A DNA stretch of 64,000 bases. It comes from Collybiopsis luxurians FD-317 M1 (lineage: Eukaryota; Basidiomycota; Agaricomycetes; Agaricales; Omphalotaceae). Each line of letters begins with the position of its first letter. Positions within the stretch are counted from its first letter, which is position 1. The position numbers and the translations under genes are program-made. This document shows positions 32,359 through 44,244 of this stretch, one piece after another. The notes below the pieces were generated by a model, which was not told where the DNA came from, did no database searches, and was given only the letters and a program-made list of their open reading frames with translations. The stretch spans positions 806,001-870,000 of the forward strand of contig KN834758.1 of assembly GCA_000827265.1 (NCBI GenBank), written 5' to 3'.

Positions 32359-34474
32359 TGCGTACTGACGGAGTCTATGAGCGTCTCCTGGGCCCGAACG
32401 AAGTTGGGTTCTATTGGGACAGTGTATATCGTGGGACGGCAGATACTTTGCAGCATGCCATCATCGAGGGGGTTGAGGGAGAGGCGGAAATGGAGGTCTG
32501 TTTACTTGGAGTATGTTACTGATTCATTTCTGACGATGCTCGAGGTAGATTCCAAAGGAATCCGATGTCCGTGCAGCTTGGACATCGCTGAAGATGCGGT
32601 ATCCACTTCTTGGTGCGAGGATTGAAGAGCGTCGGTGTTCCTCTTCACCCTCTTCATCCCAGGCACTAGAGCCCAAACCCGACGGGGCGGAATCTTTGAC
32701 TTCTCAACCTTCTCAAGCGACAGAAGAGGACATTTATTTTGTAGTGGATCCTTTACACTTATCCTCTGAAAACGCGCTGGAGGTGGTATTCCTTTCATGC
32801 GCGTCGGAGAAAGAAACTGTGGTTTTGGAGGATGGGATTAGCAATGGATTCTGCTGGAAAGACGTACGAGAATGGCAAGGTGCCGCCGGGGGGTGGCCCA
32901 GAGGTGATGAAGAGTCTAACGCTCGACTTTTATCCAACTCCCTCCTGGCCTGCGTTCTCTTCATTAAACGTACTGATCGTCCGTTTACGTTCCATATTAT
33001 GATTCACGCCGCACACTTGATAACGGATGGAATGGCTAATTCCACGATGTTATCAGGATTTTTGGATTTGCTTGCCTGCAGGGGGAATCCGCCTCGGGTG
33101 TCCATGGAAAAGGATGCGTTGGAAAAACGCCTTCAGCTGAGTGTCGCTGCGGAAGCCTTGTATCCCGATTTGAAGCCGGATTATTCAAGAGCCAGGAGGA
33201 GATGGAATCGGGTGTTGGGGAAGGTCCTATTGGCGTTGAGGAGCGCAAAGATGAGTGTGAGTAAATGAATTTTAATTTCTATATTCTACTTTTACACTTC
33301 ATCATGCTCATCTGGCGCGTTGCCAGGGTGGACATACTCTTCCTCGAAAACTGCGTCCTTCAACTCCTTATACACCCGCCAAATCTTCTCACATCTCGTA
33401 CGCGTTTAGCCCAACGCACACACTTGCTATCCTCCAGACATGCAAAAAGCTTGGGATAACCTTCGGTAACGCGCATCCTGTGTTGGGTCAACTTGGTGCA
33501 ACTCGTGTCTTGTTACGCAGACGATTGCGAACTTTAACGAGAAGACACGGCAGATCTACCCACGGAAGTGACGACGAAGATATAGATGATCATGAATGGG
33601 CGTTCCGTCGTCGTCAGCCCATGATGGTGGGCGGACCAGCAAATCTTCGACCATATCTAGATCCAGATTGGTATACCAACGGCGGAGAAGGGAATGTTGT
33701 TCTCAGCATCAGCTTTTTCTTTTTCACATTGCCGTTCATGCCACTGGGGGAAGCAGGTGTCCTAATAGATGATCTTGCTGCCGCGGGTTCTGGAGATTGG
33801 AATGAAGAAGTGCCGTATTTCGACAAGCTACTTTCTCGTGCACGTTTCCTCCTTCGAAGTAATATGATCAGAACCCAATCTGCGGAGGTTTTCCGTCATC
33901 AGAGGTTCCTGGATATCAGCGTGGCTAGGATGCCTGGGAGGATTGAGAGAACAAGGGGAACAGCGTTGCTATGGAGAGACGGAGTCTCACGACCTATTGT
34001 CAGTAGAAGCGAAGCTTCGATTCCAGCTCCGGATCAGCCTCAGGCTATCGGAGGAGCCGTTTTAACTCATGGAGGGTCAAGTTTTGGCAATGTAAGTTCC
34101 TTCCCTTAAGTATCTCAAAACTAATATATTTGTTCTTTTACCTCCAGGCCGACCACTTAGTACCTCCATACTACCCGCGGGCACCTGCATCTGCACATCC
34201 CCAAACCAGACCGGCATCTCCGACTCTCCATCTCATAAAATCAACTACGCGTCTTCGCTGTCGCCCCGCTGAACTGTACCTCGGCGCAGCTTCCTCCAGA
34301 GGCCAGCTTCGCTTGACTATCTTCTGGGACGAAAACGTCTATGAGAGAGACGTGGTGCAGGAATGGTTAGATGAAGTTGTGGGCGCAACAGAGTGGTTCT
34401 TATGTGCTGACGTGAATGGGGTGGGAAAAGATACTCAAATCAGAGAAGACGGGGTTGTCATTGCAAAGCTGTAA
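32337..34474 (+). CDS. HxxxD-type CoA-dependent acyltransferase
   Basis: Four exons (32337-32495, 32549-33256, 33327-34091, 34148-34474) give about 652 residues. The N-terminal part reads LLGPNEVGFYW and VRAAWTSLKMRYPLLGARIEE, the pattern of alcohol acetyltransferase and condensation-domain folds. The catalytic motif HxxxDG appears as HLITDG in HAAHLITDGMANS. Later segments, FGNAHPVLGQL and LYLGAASSRGQLRLTIFWDENVY, fit the C-terminal half. The usual DFGWG motif is not obvious. Members move acyl groups from CoA to alcohols or amines, often in secondary metabolism; the substrate is unknown here. No other biosynthetic gene is adjacent, so a cluster role is not supported. The exon 2 acceptor is the second of two nearby AGs, chosen because it gives the conserved segment. 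Confidence 0.8.
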
Positions 34475-34769
34475 CATTTCGGACCATGCTGGTGTGTAAA
34501 GTCATATTTCGTTCAATAATCTCGGCCATCAATAAATTCCTCAGTCCTTGAGGCTCGGTTGCTGTGAAAACGTCAGACCTCGGTTTTCAGAATATAGCAA
34601 ATTCATATGTATTGGTCATCTGTGCTGTCGGTGAATGCTTGGAGAAGGCAAGGATGGGCCTTGCTTGAACATCAGTCAGTTATGCAAAAAAATACATTCA
34701 TTTCAGGAAGATGGTGCTCAAATGTTGAAATGCATTTGAGTATCCTCCAGTTGCATGCCATTTGTCTTG

Positions 34770-35290
34770 TATCTGTTGTGCAACTATGCTACAACTATTG
34801 TTTGGCTATGGGACAACTGTTGTTCAACTGTGCTGCTACTGTTGCTTGGCTATTCTGTCACTCTTGTTCCACTCTGTGGCAACTCTTTTTCAGGTTTTTA
34901 GTGTCTGAGCTTGAGGCTGTTTGGTACCCAACAAGTTTTGCTGCACTCACAGCATGCAGCTTATTATGCCCATTGAAAGGAATCTTATTGGCTGCAGACT
35001 TATAAGTATTGTGGAGTATACAAGAATAATTGTACTTGGACCAAAAAAAGTGTATAAGTATCCATATAAACTAGCTAAAAATCATTCAGATATAAGGTTT
35101 TAGCAATCACAAGAGCATATACCCACAAGCGTATGACTTCATTCTCGTGAGGCCACTGACCACAAAACTGCCGGTCGCCATTGCAGGCAACAAGTCGTAC
35201 AAGAATTGCACAACAGTTATACAACAGCTGTATCATAGTTGTAAGTAAGTTGCATAATAGCTGCATATGAGTTGTTGTTGAGCGATACAA
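34770..35290. repeat. Imperfect inverted repeats built of CAACTRT-like words
   Basis: The left arm, about 34775-34865, holds GCAACTATGCTACAACTATTG followed by degenerate ACAACTGTTG words. The right arm, about 35195-35282, reads the same kind of words on the minus strand, for example ACAACTATGATACAGCTGTTG. Roughly 330 bp lie between. The layout is like a decayed foldback element or a small non-autonomous transposon, but no target-site duplication was identified. Confidence 0.4.
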
Positions 35291-36423
35291 TGGTACCAAG
35301 GTCAGGAACCTCTTCAGGAACACCTTAGGAAAGATATGCATCCAGAAGCCATAGACTTACAGGGCGGACTATCGAAGGCAAAAGTTAATTGTAGCAGAGC
35401 AGAGGTAAGTCTTAATGGCTGCAAGCAAAGGGCCGGACCGCCAACATTGAATGCCGGACACCCCATCAATCGACAGTATGGAATTTGGGTCGAAAAATAC
35501 CGCCATACTGGTGTTAACATGACTGCTGCCATACTGGGTTCAATTTGAAGACATCTATTCTCTAGCGCTATTACCTTGCAGTCAAGTTCTTCCACTCTAC
35601 TACTACTAGTGATCAACAGCGATTCTACATGTGATGCTTGGCGACCAAGACGTTTTGTTGATAAGTAAATGCTTGGTTCAATTTATCTCGTCTCTGCCTC
35701 AACGAAATGATAGCGTCCACTGAAATGACCTGACTGTTTGACACCACTTTCGACTGTTAGCTACTTTATCCTGATATGAAGTCTAGCGCGATTCGGGCAT
35801 TCGGATGATTCTATGTTCCTGTGATGTCGCTGAACAGAAATAGAGCACAACAAAGCGGTGCTTCACCCTGTCAAGCTTCCTGTACGTACAAACGCCAATT
35901 ACTTGTGCCTGACCAGTGAAGCGTTATGAAGCGTCACTCAAGAACACAATGCCTCATTTCCGCATTCTACGGTCCTCAGAAAGATACCTTGAAACCTTTT
36001 TCTGGCAGCATTGTCATCGTGCCGCTGCCGTTCGAGTGGATAGTGTGCATTGAGCTACATTTGACAGAATTCACAACTCCGGGGCTGGATTTGTCTCCAT
36101 TCTGTACAAGCGCAAGTTTCTTGGATGGCCTCTTTTGTGTATCCATCTACTGTGTAATCCTGTTATGCTCGTTGTCACGGTTTAAGACGATCAAGCAAAT
36201 ACTCCAAGATCATAGATGCTTTTCTCCTCAGATTCATCTGCTCTCAGATTTAGATATCGCTAAGATGTCAAGCTACCAAAGCACAGCTTGTGTCTAGGCG
36301 TCTAAAGCACATTGCGGTATGTGGCGAAGGCGGCCACTGTACGGATCTGTTTACGGTTTACAGCTGTCTGCTGGCTTCTGACATTCAGCATTATCCTTTC
36401 ATGGACTGGGACTGGAAGATTCT

Positions 36424-36430
36424 TATAAAA
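36424..36430 (+). promoter_or_regulatory. TATA box of first MARVEL-like gene
   Basis: TATAAAA lies 147 bp before the ATG at 36571, leaving room for a leader of about 110 bases. Confidence 0.5.
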
Positions 36431-36570
36431 AGCAGCTTTTGAGTCGAGACATCCTCAGGCATCTCCCTTTGCATTTCGGTGGTCCCTTTTTATTCCTCCA
36501 AATCCCTGGTTTTTGGGTTTGCTTCTTCTTCCTCGCTGGTCAAAACTTTTCTTTCTTAAACTCGACCAAC

Positions 36571-37451
36571 ATGGCTTTCCTACCTATAATGAGGTTGATC
36601 GTGCTCAGTAAATATACATTGGTTCTCTTTTGTTTGCCACAAAGTCGTTTATGATCTTCGCTTCTAGTCGGTACACTGGTGTGCGCCGTCATTGTCGTTG
36701 GGCTTTCTGCCCATTTCACATGGGTAACAGAAACTGCCTTTGTAGAATACTTTATCTCTGTAGCCCTAGCAATTGCTGCCTCAGGGTTAACAATTTTAAC
36801 TGTACCTGTAATGTGGGTACACCTTCTCTCTTTCGACCTATCTCTTCGTTACTGACGCTTATTCGTATGCAGGATTGGCATCGACTGTGCCCGCCGAGGT
36901 GCCTTCACTTCTATGGTCCTCGTGGAACTTATCTGGCTCCTCGTCCTGTGGGTTTTATGGGTCGCCGCTGCCGCTTTCCTCGCCCAGGACCAGAATCTTT
37001 TAGGCACAGGCGTTGGCTGCGATTTCCTGAACAGTGAGTGATAAAACACTTTCCTGTACATGATGATTAACTTTCATCTAGCTGAGATACAAACTGCCTG
37101 CCAAGAATACAATGCTATCGAGGCATTCAGCTTCTTGGCCTGGTTTTTATGTGGGTCATTTTTGCCTTTTATTCGTGCAGCCTCACCCAACGACCGCTAC
37201 ATATTCCAGTGATGGTATACGATATCACTCTTCTCATATATGCTATCGTCGGCTCTACCAGAGGGACCTCGCCTTGGACTTCCACTGTTGCGGAGGGCCT
37301 GTTGACCCGCAATGGCACGACCGTTCCCGATAAACAATACATGGCGTCCACTGGAGGGACCTACAACAGTACTGCCCCGTCGGCCCAATACCCTCCTCAG
37401 CAGCAGTACGCGCAATATGGGCAGCAGCCTTCTCGCTCACCAATGGTCTAA
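36571..37451 (+). CDS. MARVEL-like four-helix membrane protein, copy 1
   Basis: Five exons (36571-36607, 36668-36812, 36873-37033, 37082-37150, 37210-37451) encode 217 residues. Four hydrophobic segments are visible. The first is IMRLIVLIGTLVCAVIVVGL; the second lies in the AIAASGLTILTVP region; the third is MVLVELIWLLVLWVLWV; the fourth is near the start of exon 5 (MVYDITLLIYAI). Between helices 3 and 4 lies a Cys-containing loop with YNAIEAFSFLAW. The tail is hydrophilic with PPQQQYAQYGQQ repeats. This is the common fungal MARVEL-type layout, proteins of the plasma membrane or vesicles with unclear roles. A close paralog follows 1.16 kb downstream with matching introns. The last acceptor was set by comparison with that paralog. 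Confidence 0.85.
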
Positions 37452-38607
37452 TTTGCAAAGGAATCATTCATTCTTCTCCATTCTTTCAAAGATGAAAGAA
37501 TTACATTCAATTAATTGTCTACATTGGTCTCGGGTAACTTATTTCCGGATTTCCAGCACGATATGTCATAACGAGCAATAAATTTGACCCCCATCATACA
37601 TCGATGCATGCCTCTTTCGAGGAGGTGAGAACCATTTCGCAGCAGTTTACGGAAGCGTCGAGGTCGAGGATGAGACCAATTAAAGGGGTGCTCAATTTGA
37701 TCCTTTCTCGGTCGATAAAGTTTGCTAGAATTCATAAATAACGGCGAATGTTCCGGATCTGCAAATATGCTTGGCTGTGTATTCACTAAACGAGCAATTT
37801 GGACTTCTGTCCCGCCGTTTACGGTCTTCAGATATATGTAGCCTGCGATTCTCATTGAGCGCTGACCCTGTCGGCGACATTTCCGCCTCGTTTCCGGTAC
37901 GTTCTCTGGGTGTCGATTGCAAACATAATTGCAAACATGAGTATCGATATCGCGGAAAGCTAACGGAGCTTGCAAGCTCACCTTTGGCTTGGTCCCGGTG
38001 TTCCCTCAGGTTCAGGTCTTTCGACTATCTATAGGTCCGTTGGACCGATCCTTTTCAAATGTTTCCTTTGGGCGGTGAGGCAGCTGTCAATCTGTCACCA
38101 AGTAGTTCGTTTATCCCTTGTCAAAGGTCTTGGATGCCAACTCTGATCCAAGTACCAGGGAAACAGTAGATCTGCCTTGTCCCAACCTTGTCCCTTCTTG
38201 CTCCATCTGTCGATCGATGAACGGGAACGAACGTCCTTCCCCTGTGGTTCCCTTCCAAGTAAAGGACAATGACGGTTCAACGTTCAGCCTCCCTCGACCA
38301 TGATAGAATCTTCGCCTTCCTGAATCATAATGTTGTCAAATTTTGACGTTGACACTTGCGCGCTGAGCGTCTATTTTATTGACATGCCATAGAACCACGA
38401 TTTTCGCAACCATCACAGGGGCGCTGGTACAACATATTCTATCTCGATCCACTTTACCGAAACGTGAAGGAATGATATTGTCCATCTAGGATGACCTTAT
38501 AAAATGACGGCCTCGAGAACCTTTTTAAGCTGATCCCCTCAAATTTCGTTGACTCGGAGAGTCGACTTCTTTTTTACTACTTCCTTCCCGGATTCGAAAA
38601 ACTGAAA
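37452..38607. other. Spacer between the two MARVEL-like genes
   Basis: About 1.16 kb, no gene supported. Frames on both strands at 37511-37981 and 37771-38034 have no domain. It includes the promoter of the second copy. Confidence 0.5.
38498..38504 (+). promoter_or_regulatory. TATA box of second MARVEL-like gene
   Basis: TATAAAA lies 110 bp before the ATG at 38608; a C/T-rich leader follows. Confidence 0.5.
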
Positions 38608-39532
38608 ATGGTTTCTTATCTTTCACTTTATCGACTGACTGTCCTGGGTTAGTCCACTTTCTATCCTTCATTACAAAAGGAAAAAGTAACATTTTCTTCT
38701 AGTTTCGACCTCCATCTTCGCCGTCATCGTCCTTGGGCTCGCTTCTAACATCACGGCCCAGACGGAAGAGGTCCTTGACGCCTACTTCGTCTTTGCAGCA
38801 ATGGCTATTGCTGTTTCTGCGCTAACACTCCTTACGTTACCTGCGATGTGCGTACGAGCTTCCTCTGTCTAAATCCTTCCTTCGCCCCGCTTACAAATCC
38901 CTGTATGTAGGATCGCTATCGACTTCATGCGCAAGGGCGCCTTTACATCCATGGTGATCGTCGAGCTTGGGTGGTTCTTTATCTTATGGGTTCTTTGGGT
39001 TTCCGCCGCGGCACTCAGCTCTCAGGAAGATGCCTTCCTGTTCGGGGTATCCGCTTTCTGCACTTTCGGAGACAGTAAGGCTTTTATCAGCTCCTGATAA
39101 GCTAGCGCTAATATTCTATTTAGCTGATGCAGATGCTGTCTGCCACCAGTTTACTGCTATCGAGGCATTTAGCCACTTGGCCTGGCTTGCATGTTCGTTT
39201 CTATTTTTCACGCCTTTTAGCTTTTACTTAGGGAATTTTTGTTTTTTTTTCCAGTGCTGGGATACATTATCACACTGCTCACCTACGCCATCATCAGCAC
39301 CAGCAGGGGAGGCCGCCCCTGGTTTTCTTCTGTCGGCGAGGGACTATTGCCTCCCCGTGCCGCCGTCCCCGCCGTTCCAGCCCAGCAATACGTGCCAGCC
39401 CAACAGTTTGTGCCGACCGGAAACACCTACAGCAGTGCCACCCCTTCTACAGGGTACCCACCTCAGCAGCAATACGGACAGCCGCAGTACGGCCAGCAGC
39501 CTACCCAGGCCCCAACGATGGCTCAGGTGTAA
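38608..39532 (+). CDS. MARVEL-like four-helix membrane protein, copy 2
   Basis: Five exons (38608-38647, 38703-38847, 38911-39074, 39124-39192, 39255-39532) encode 231 residues. Exons 2 and 4 have exactly the same lengths as in copy 1 (145 and 69 bp), and all intron phases agree. Helices include IFAVIVLGLASNI, AIAVSALTLLTLPAM, MVIVELGWFFILWVLWV and LLGYIITLLTYAIIS. The loop carries FTAIEAFSHLAWLA, matching copy 1. The cytoplasmic tail has Gln/Tyr/Pro repeats (PPQQQYGQPQYGQQ). The pair is clearly an old tandem duplication: the exon layout is kept while protein identity is only moderate. Function is likely at the plasma membrane but not defined by sequence. Confidence 0.87.
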
Positions 39533-39928
39533 TTTAGGACAAAAATGGAGGAGAAACTTAGAAGAGCGTACAGGCTGTTGGTTTTATCTATTTCATTCAG
39601 CCCTGATTCCGTCTTTTTCTTAACTTATTTCACTACCATCATTCAGCTAAAAAATACCGTTCGTTCAGAATTTGTGCACTGTAGAGTACTGTATCCAGTT
39701 GTTTGTTCTAATCTGGATATCGAACTCAGCACATTTACTAAGGCCTTCTCCGCTCACACTGAGAAGTGGAACGGCGTTCTTCGGCAGCTGAGGTCGGAAC
39801 TGTTCAGTCACGTACAGTAATCATCGAGCTCGAGCGGCCTTCTGATACTGTTGCACTATGAGCTATGGATTCAAACATTTCATTACCATAAGATTGATTC
39901 GCCTGTTCACTGCTTATGTGTTCTGATT
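39533..39928. other. Convergent 3' flanks
   Basis: About 400 bp between the convergent MARVEL-like and HAM1-like genes, holding their 3' ends. No gene or clear terminator structure was seen. Confidence 0.5.
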
Positions 39929-42900
39929 TCACAAATTGAAGACGGTACTTCTCCATCCCTGACTCACTTCTCCTCTTTCTTTCTTTGAATCCGATCTCCC
40001 TTCTTCAGATTCTTGTCCAGTTTCCTCCAAACCTTCTCGCAAACCTCCGACAACCTCCGCGGCATCGCGAACAGTTCGGACCATATTTTCGATGCTGTGG
40101 TCCAAGCCATCTCTGATGCCTTCTAGTGCGCCATCAGCAGCCGTTTGAGCGGCAGTCTGCATTTCATTGATCATCTCGTCTGCGACTTTGGTTGGATTAG
40201 TGACAGATAGATGAGATGATACGGGATCAGCTCTGTCTGGTAAAAGCTGAGGAGCAGCGCCAACTGCTACGGTTGTTGTAGTCGCAGGAGCTGGATTCTC
40301 CCTAGCGTTATGTGTGGCGTCTTCGGATCGAGCTTCCTGTCTTATCGAACTGTCATCTTGTACAACGGTCCGCTCGACTTGCACGCCCTTCCAGCCCACC
40401 TCTTTTACTTTTGTGCTTACTTCAACTTCGGGTTCCTCTTGCGACGCAGTTATCCCCTCCAAAGCTTCTACAAGGGCACCCCATACGTCTCCAAAGCTAA
40501 TTTGAGCAGTGACCTTGGCAGCCTTATCCCCGAGCATATCCTCTTCGGCCTTTATCTTCAATGCTCTCTCCCTAGCTCTTCGCCGCGCACCGTTTACGAT
40601 CTTCACTCCCACCTTACCGACAGCTTCACTGGCGTGTTCAAATCCCTGTGCAAGCGTACTTTCGAGCTCTCGTCGGACCAGAACCTTGGCTAGGGGAAGC
40701 ACTACGGGTCGGAGAAGAAGCGCAAGCAAGAGTTTTCGTGGTACGGAAGTAAGCTTGTTAAGGAGGCTGCTGTGAGGAAGTGTTCTCAGGTAAGGCGTGA
40801 TATCGAGTGTGTGCGGGAGATGAAAGACAGTGTTTGATACTCTAAATGGCAGGTCTTCGTCTGAAAAGTCGTCTTGATCAGTGAAGAATGGATCAAATGC
40901 CGCCACCGAAGCTTCCAGCCCTAGATCCGTATCCAAACTTGCACCGTCTCCTACGTCACTAGCAGCTTCTCTGGCCTCCGCAGACGTGGTAGTGCTGAGA
41001 GCATTACTATCTTGAAATTCAAACTCCAAGTCTAGCAACCCCTCGTCTCCGATACCCAACCAAGATCCAAAGGTAGAGCTGAGCAGATTATACCGTGCGT
41101 AATAGCCAATATTTTCCAGCGTCAGACGTCGAGTTATCTTGGACTTGATCGAAGTAGACGGGGAAGAAATCGGTAGCCGTACTGGTAGATGAGGAAGAGA
41201 GGTTAAGATTCCCTCTAAATGCAAATGTATCCTATTGGTCGTCTGAACGGCTGTCTTAGTACTTTTTCCTCCCCCATTGCTTGCCCCATTGTTGACGATC
41301 GCGTATAAATGTTCGACTTCCACCTCGTCCGCATCGGGACCGCGCTGGTTTTGATTTGTTGGCATAGACGCTGAAGTCGAGACATCGAAATCTACCAATA
41401 CTGGCAGATTATCTACTGATTTGCCCGCATGAGAGTCGGGTAAGGGCTCTTCCCCGGGAACCGAGACGTCAACAAGTAGCGGCTCGGAATCGAATGCGGC
41501 TGAGGGAGCAACAGGAGGTGGTGCAGATGAGTAAAAATCCACCGTCGTTTGACTCCATTGTGTTACAGCGATGGAAGATGGTATGAGGAGGTTCACCAAG
41601 TCCAGTTGCGCCGGCTGCATGGGAACGATAACATACCCTGCTTCAGCATCCGCATACAGATCGCGGTCAGCATAACTACAACAACACCAACGAAAACACG
41701 ATGTCAGAACAGATTGAAATGGGGCTCCTTCTTCCCTCTCAAGCTGAACTTCTTCTAGCTCGTCATCCTGGATCCGAACTGTCATAAGGCGAGGATCAAG
41801 AACACCTTCCAACCACCTTGATTCAGATTTTGAAAGGGTGTTGACGTCAGAGACAAGCTCCAAACGTGGTAATGGAAGAGGAAAGCTCCATTCCCTCGTA
41901 ATTTGCTCTGCATACGCGACCTGAGGATTCGATCCGTGATCCATCGTGGCATGTGTTGCAGCTTTTTCGCCAAGAAACGAGTCTAGGATGCCGCTGACGA
42001 CGTTTGGTACGATAAATCCGAAGACATCATTGAGGGCGGCAGTGATCACCGATGAAAAGCCACCCTTCAAACCTGGTTCGTGGTACTTAGGCGAGTTGTC
42101 GGGAGAGGCCCATAAATAATCCTCGACATCTTGCACTAACGTATGAAGAGCGTGACGGAGTAGTCGAAAAGTACGATCGGTGTAGAGAGAGCTGAGTAGT
42201 GAGCCGAACTCGTTTCGAAAAGCGAAGAGTCTGAGCTTCGATATGGAAAGTGAAACATCATCTGCAGATTCATTCGAAGATGAACTATGGGCCCCGAGGG
42301 ATATTGGTGATCCTTTTGCTTCTTCCACCTTCTGCACCTTCTCAATCAAAGTGCTAACATCCCGACGAAAGAAGTCGGAACTAATGTACTCCCTTTGTTT
42401 CGAATCCGAATTAGCCTTGATTTGGTCTACGCCCAGAGAATTACTGGCGATCTGATTGAATAAGGTTACCAGTTCCATTATTGGTTCCAACTCTGAATCA
42501 CGTTGTTGCTGTTCATTTCTGTCTTGTAAAGGGAGCGTAATGACTTTTTCAGAAGCAAGTAACAAAGGATCCAGCGATTTTCCGCCTGCCAAACGTTCTG
42601 TGAGTTCTTTGATATTCTTGAAGATGGCTTTTAAATGCCTCCACTGAGGCGTATCCGGCGTATTGAGTCTTTCTCCGGGTTTCAGAGGCCGCGAAGAATG
42701 TAAAGTACGATAATAAGTGAGCCATTTCCGCACAAGCGAAAACACTGTTCGCGCGGCAGACGCGTGGACAGGATCCTCATGTATTTGGAGGAGAATCTAA
42801 GACAAAGTTGAAAAGGAAATGAGTATCTCACGTAATACGAAAATCAAGCATGGCAGGAATGTGATATGTACTTTCTGGATAGAGTCCACGAGCGCGTCTT

Positions 42901-43957
42901 CTCGCCGCTCTCTTTCTTTTGCTTGGAATTTTGCTCTATGTCCTTCCAATTCGACGGGATCTTGACGTGCCTCCATACCCTCGAATCTTTCTGATCTCGG
43001 TAATGTGGACTCCTGCTCCTGCACACTGAGCTTCCGCGCTTCGCCTAGTGTGCGTTCAGCAGCCCCTTCCGCACGGCTCTTCAATGCTTCCAGCTCGTGT
43101 AATGCTCTCTCACCTGTGTCAGATGCTGTTTCAGACGATAGGTCGAGTACGACGTGCTCGGCATCTTGAGCAACCTCCTCCACACTGGCAGCACCCAATT
43201 TGGTACTCTCGGCAACATTTGCTGCACGTTCAGCCAGGCTCTGTAACTTTGCTGCGGCGCCTGCAGCTTTTCCCGCAACATCTTCGATCTTTTGCACGCC
43301 CTGAATGGTTGCAGTGGCAAGTTGTTGCTGTATAAGGAGAGAGATATTGCTTAGCAAGAGCCGTAAGGATGTGGAAGTCAGGAAAAGGCTAAGAAGGGTG
43401 CGCAAGGACGAGATAAGCAGCGGAAAATCATTTTCGATATCAGAGGCCATTGCAGACTCAAGTCGAAAGGCAGAGTCGAGTTCAACCGATTCAAATGAGA
43501 TTAATTCCTCTGAAATTGTGGAACTGAAAAGAAGCCGCGCATGGAAAACAGTATCCTGAATCTTATCATCATCTGAGGATACCTGCGTTATTCAGTCAAA
43601 TTATGGAGATGAGTACTAGTACTCACAGTTCTTTTCCTGTCCGAAGACTGACAATATTCCCAAGAACTGCCTCAGATCCTTTAGCAGTCTCTGTCCGGCA
43701 GGACTTAGAGCGCCCCTCCCATTGTCGTCAAGTAATATCTCAGACTTCAGGGCAAACCTCACAAATGCATTGACCTGATCCTGTGAAGGAAGCTTCCCGG
43801 AGTTCAATGCTGATACGATACGGACAAGCTTTTTGGAGAGCAACTTTAGATCGAGCCCGACCGGCGAAGTTACTCCAGAGGGCTGTGAGCTCAGAAGAGG
43901 TTCTGATTCTTCACCACGAGGTCTGCGGTGTCGGAGACATGAGAATAAGATACCCAT
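39929..43957 (-). CDS. Large HAM1-like protein
   Basis: Three exons (43627-43957, 42872-43572, 39929-42796) give 1,299 residues with all splice sites in frame. The N-terminus MGILFSCLRHRR could be acylated on Gly or Cys. Residues about 30-105 (LLSKKLVRIVSALNSGKLPSQDQV) and the section after exon 3 starts (ARTVFSLVRKWLTYYRTL, then LKAIFKNIKELTERLAGG) are typical of the fungal HAM1 N-terminal domain family. Later parts have repeated beta-rich segments and end in a long helical, acidic tail. The family takes its name from HAM genes linked to hyphal fusion, and some members resemble lipid-binding TULIP proteins; both links are by family name only. The exon 2 acceptor was chosen because the nearer AG gives an immediate stop. 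A 24-bp GT...AG segment at 41676-41699 is kept as coding because it is too short for an intron. Confidence 0.65.
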
Positions 43958-44244
43958 GAAGGATCACAAACAGCGACAGGTTAAAGGCAAAGATAGACAT
44001 GGAGAAATGTCGTATGTGTGTAGGCCCAGCATCGTGACGTCATTTCCCACGACAATCGCTTCGAGGTCAAAGCGTACTTTACGAAGATTTGATCTGAAAC
44101 CTCGATGACAACAAGTCGTGATTAGTTTTTCAAAGTCAGGAATCAGCGCAGAAACCGCCAAACTATGAATACAGACTGCATTATACGGTGCACAAAGTCA
44201 CGTTTTTCAAGCATGCAATTTACTTAATATAACTAGGTGAGAGA
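43958..44244. other. Intergenic between HAM1-like and P450 genes
   Basis: About 290 bp combining the HAM1-like promoter and the P450 3' flank. Nothing distinctive was seen. Confidence 0.5.

Larger units (their letters stand above)
34475..36570. other. Gene-poor spacer with inverted repeats
   Basis: About 2.1 kb without a supported gene. It carries imperfect CAACTAT-type repeats in opposite orientation (listed separately). Open frames at 34607-35005, 35336-35548 and 35926-36297 lack domains, and the first is largely repeat-derived. Confidence 0.5.

Noticed and set aside
41676..41699. 24-bp GT...AG segment inside the HAM1-like exon
   Set aside because: Too short for a spliceosomal intron and in frame when kept.
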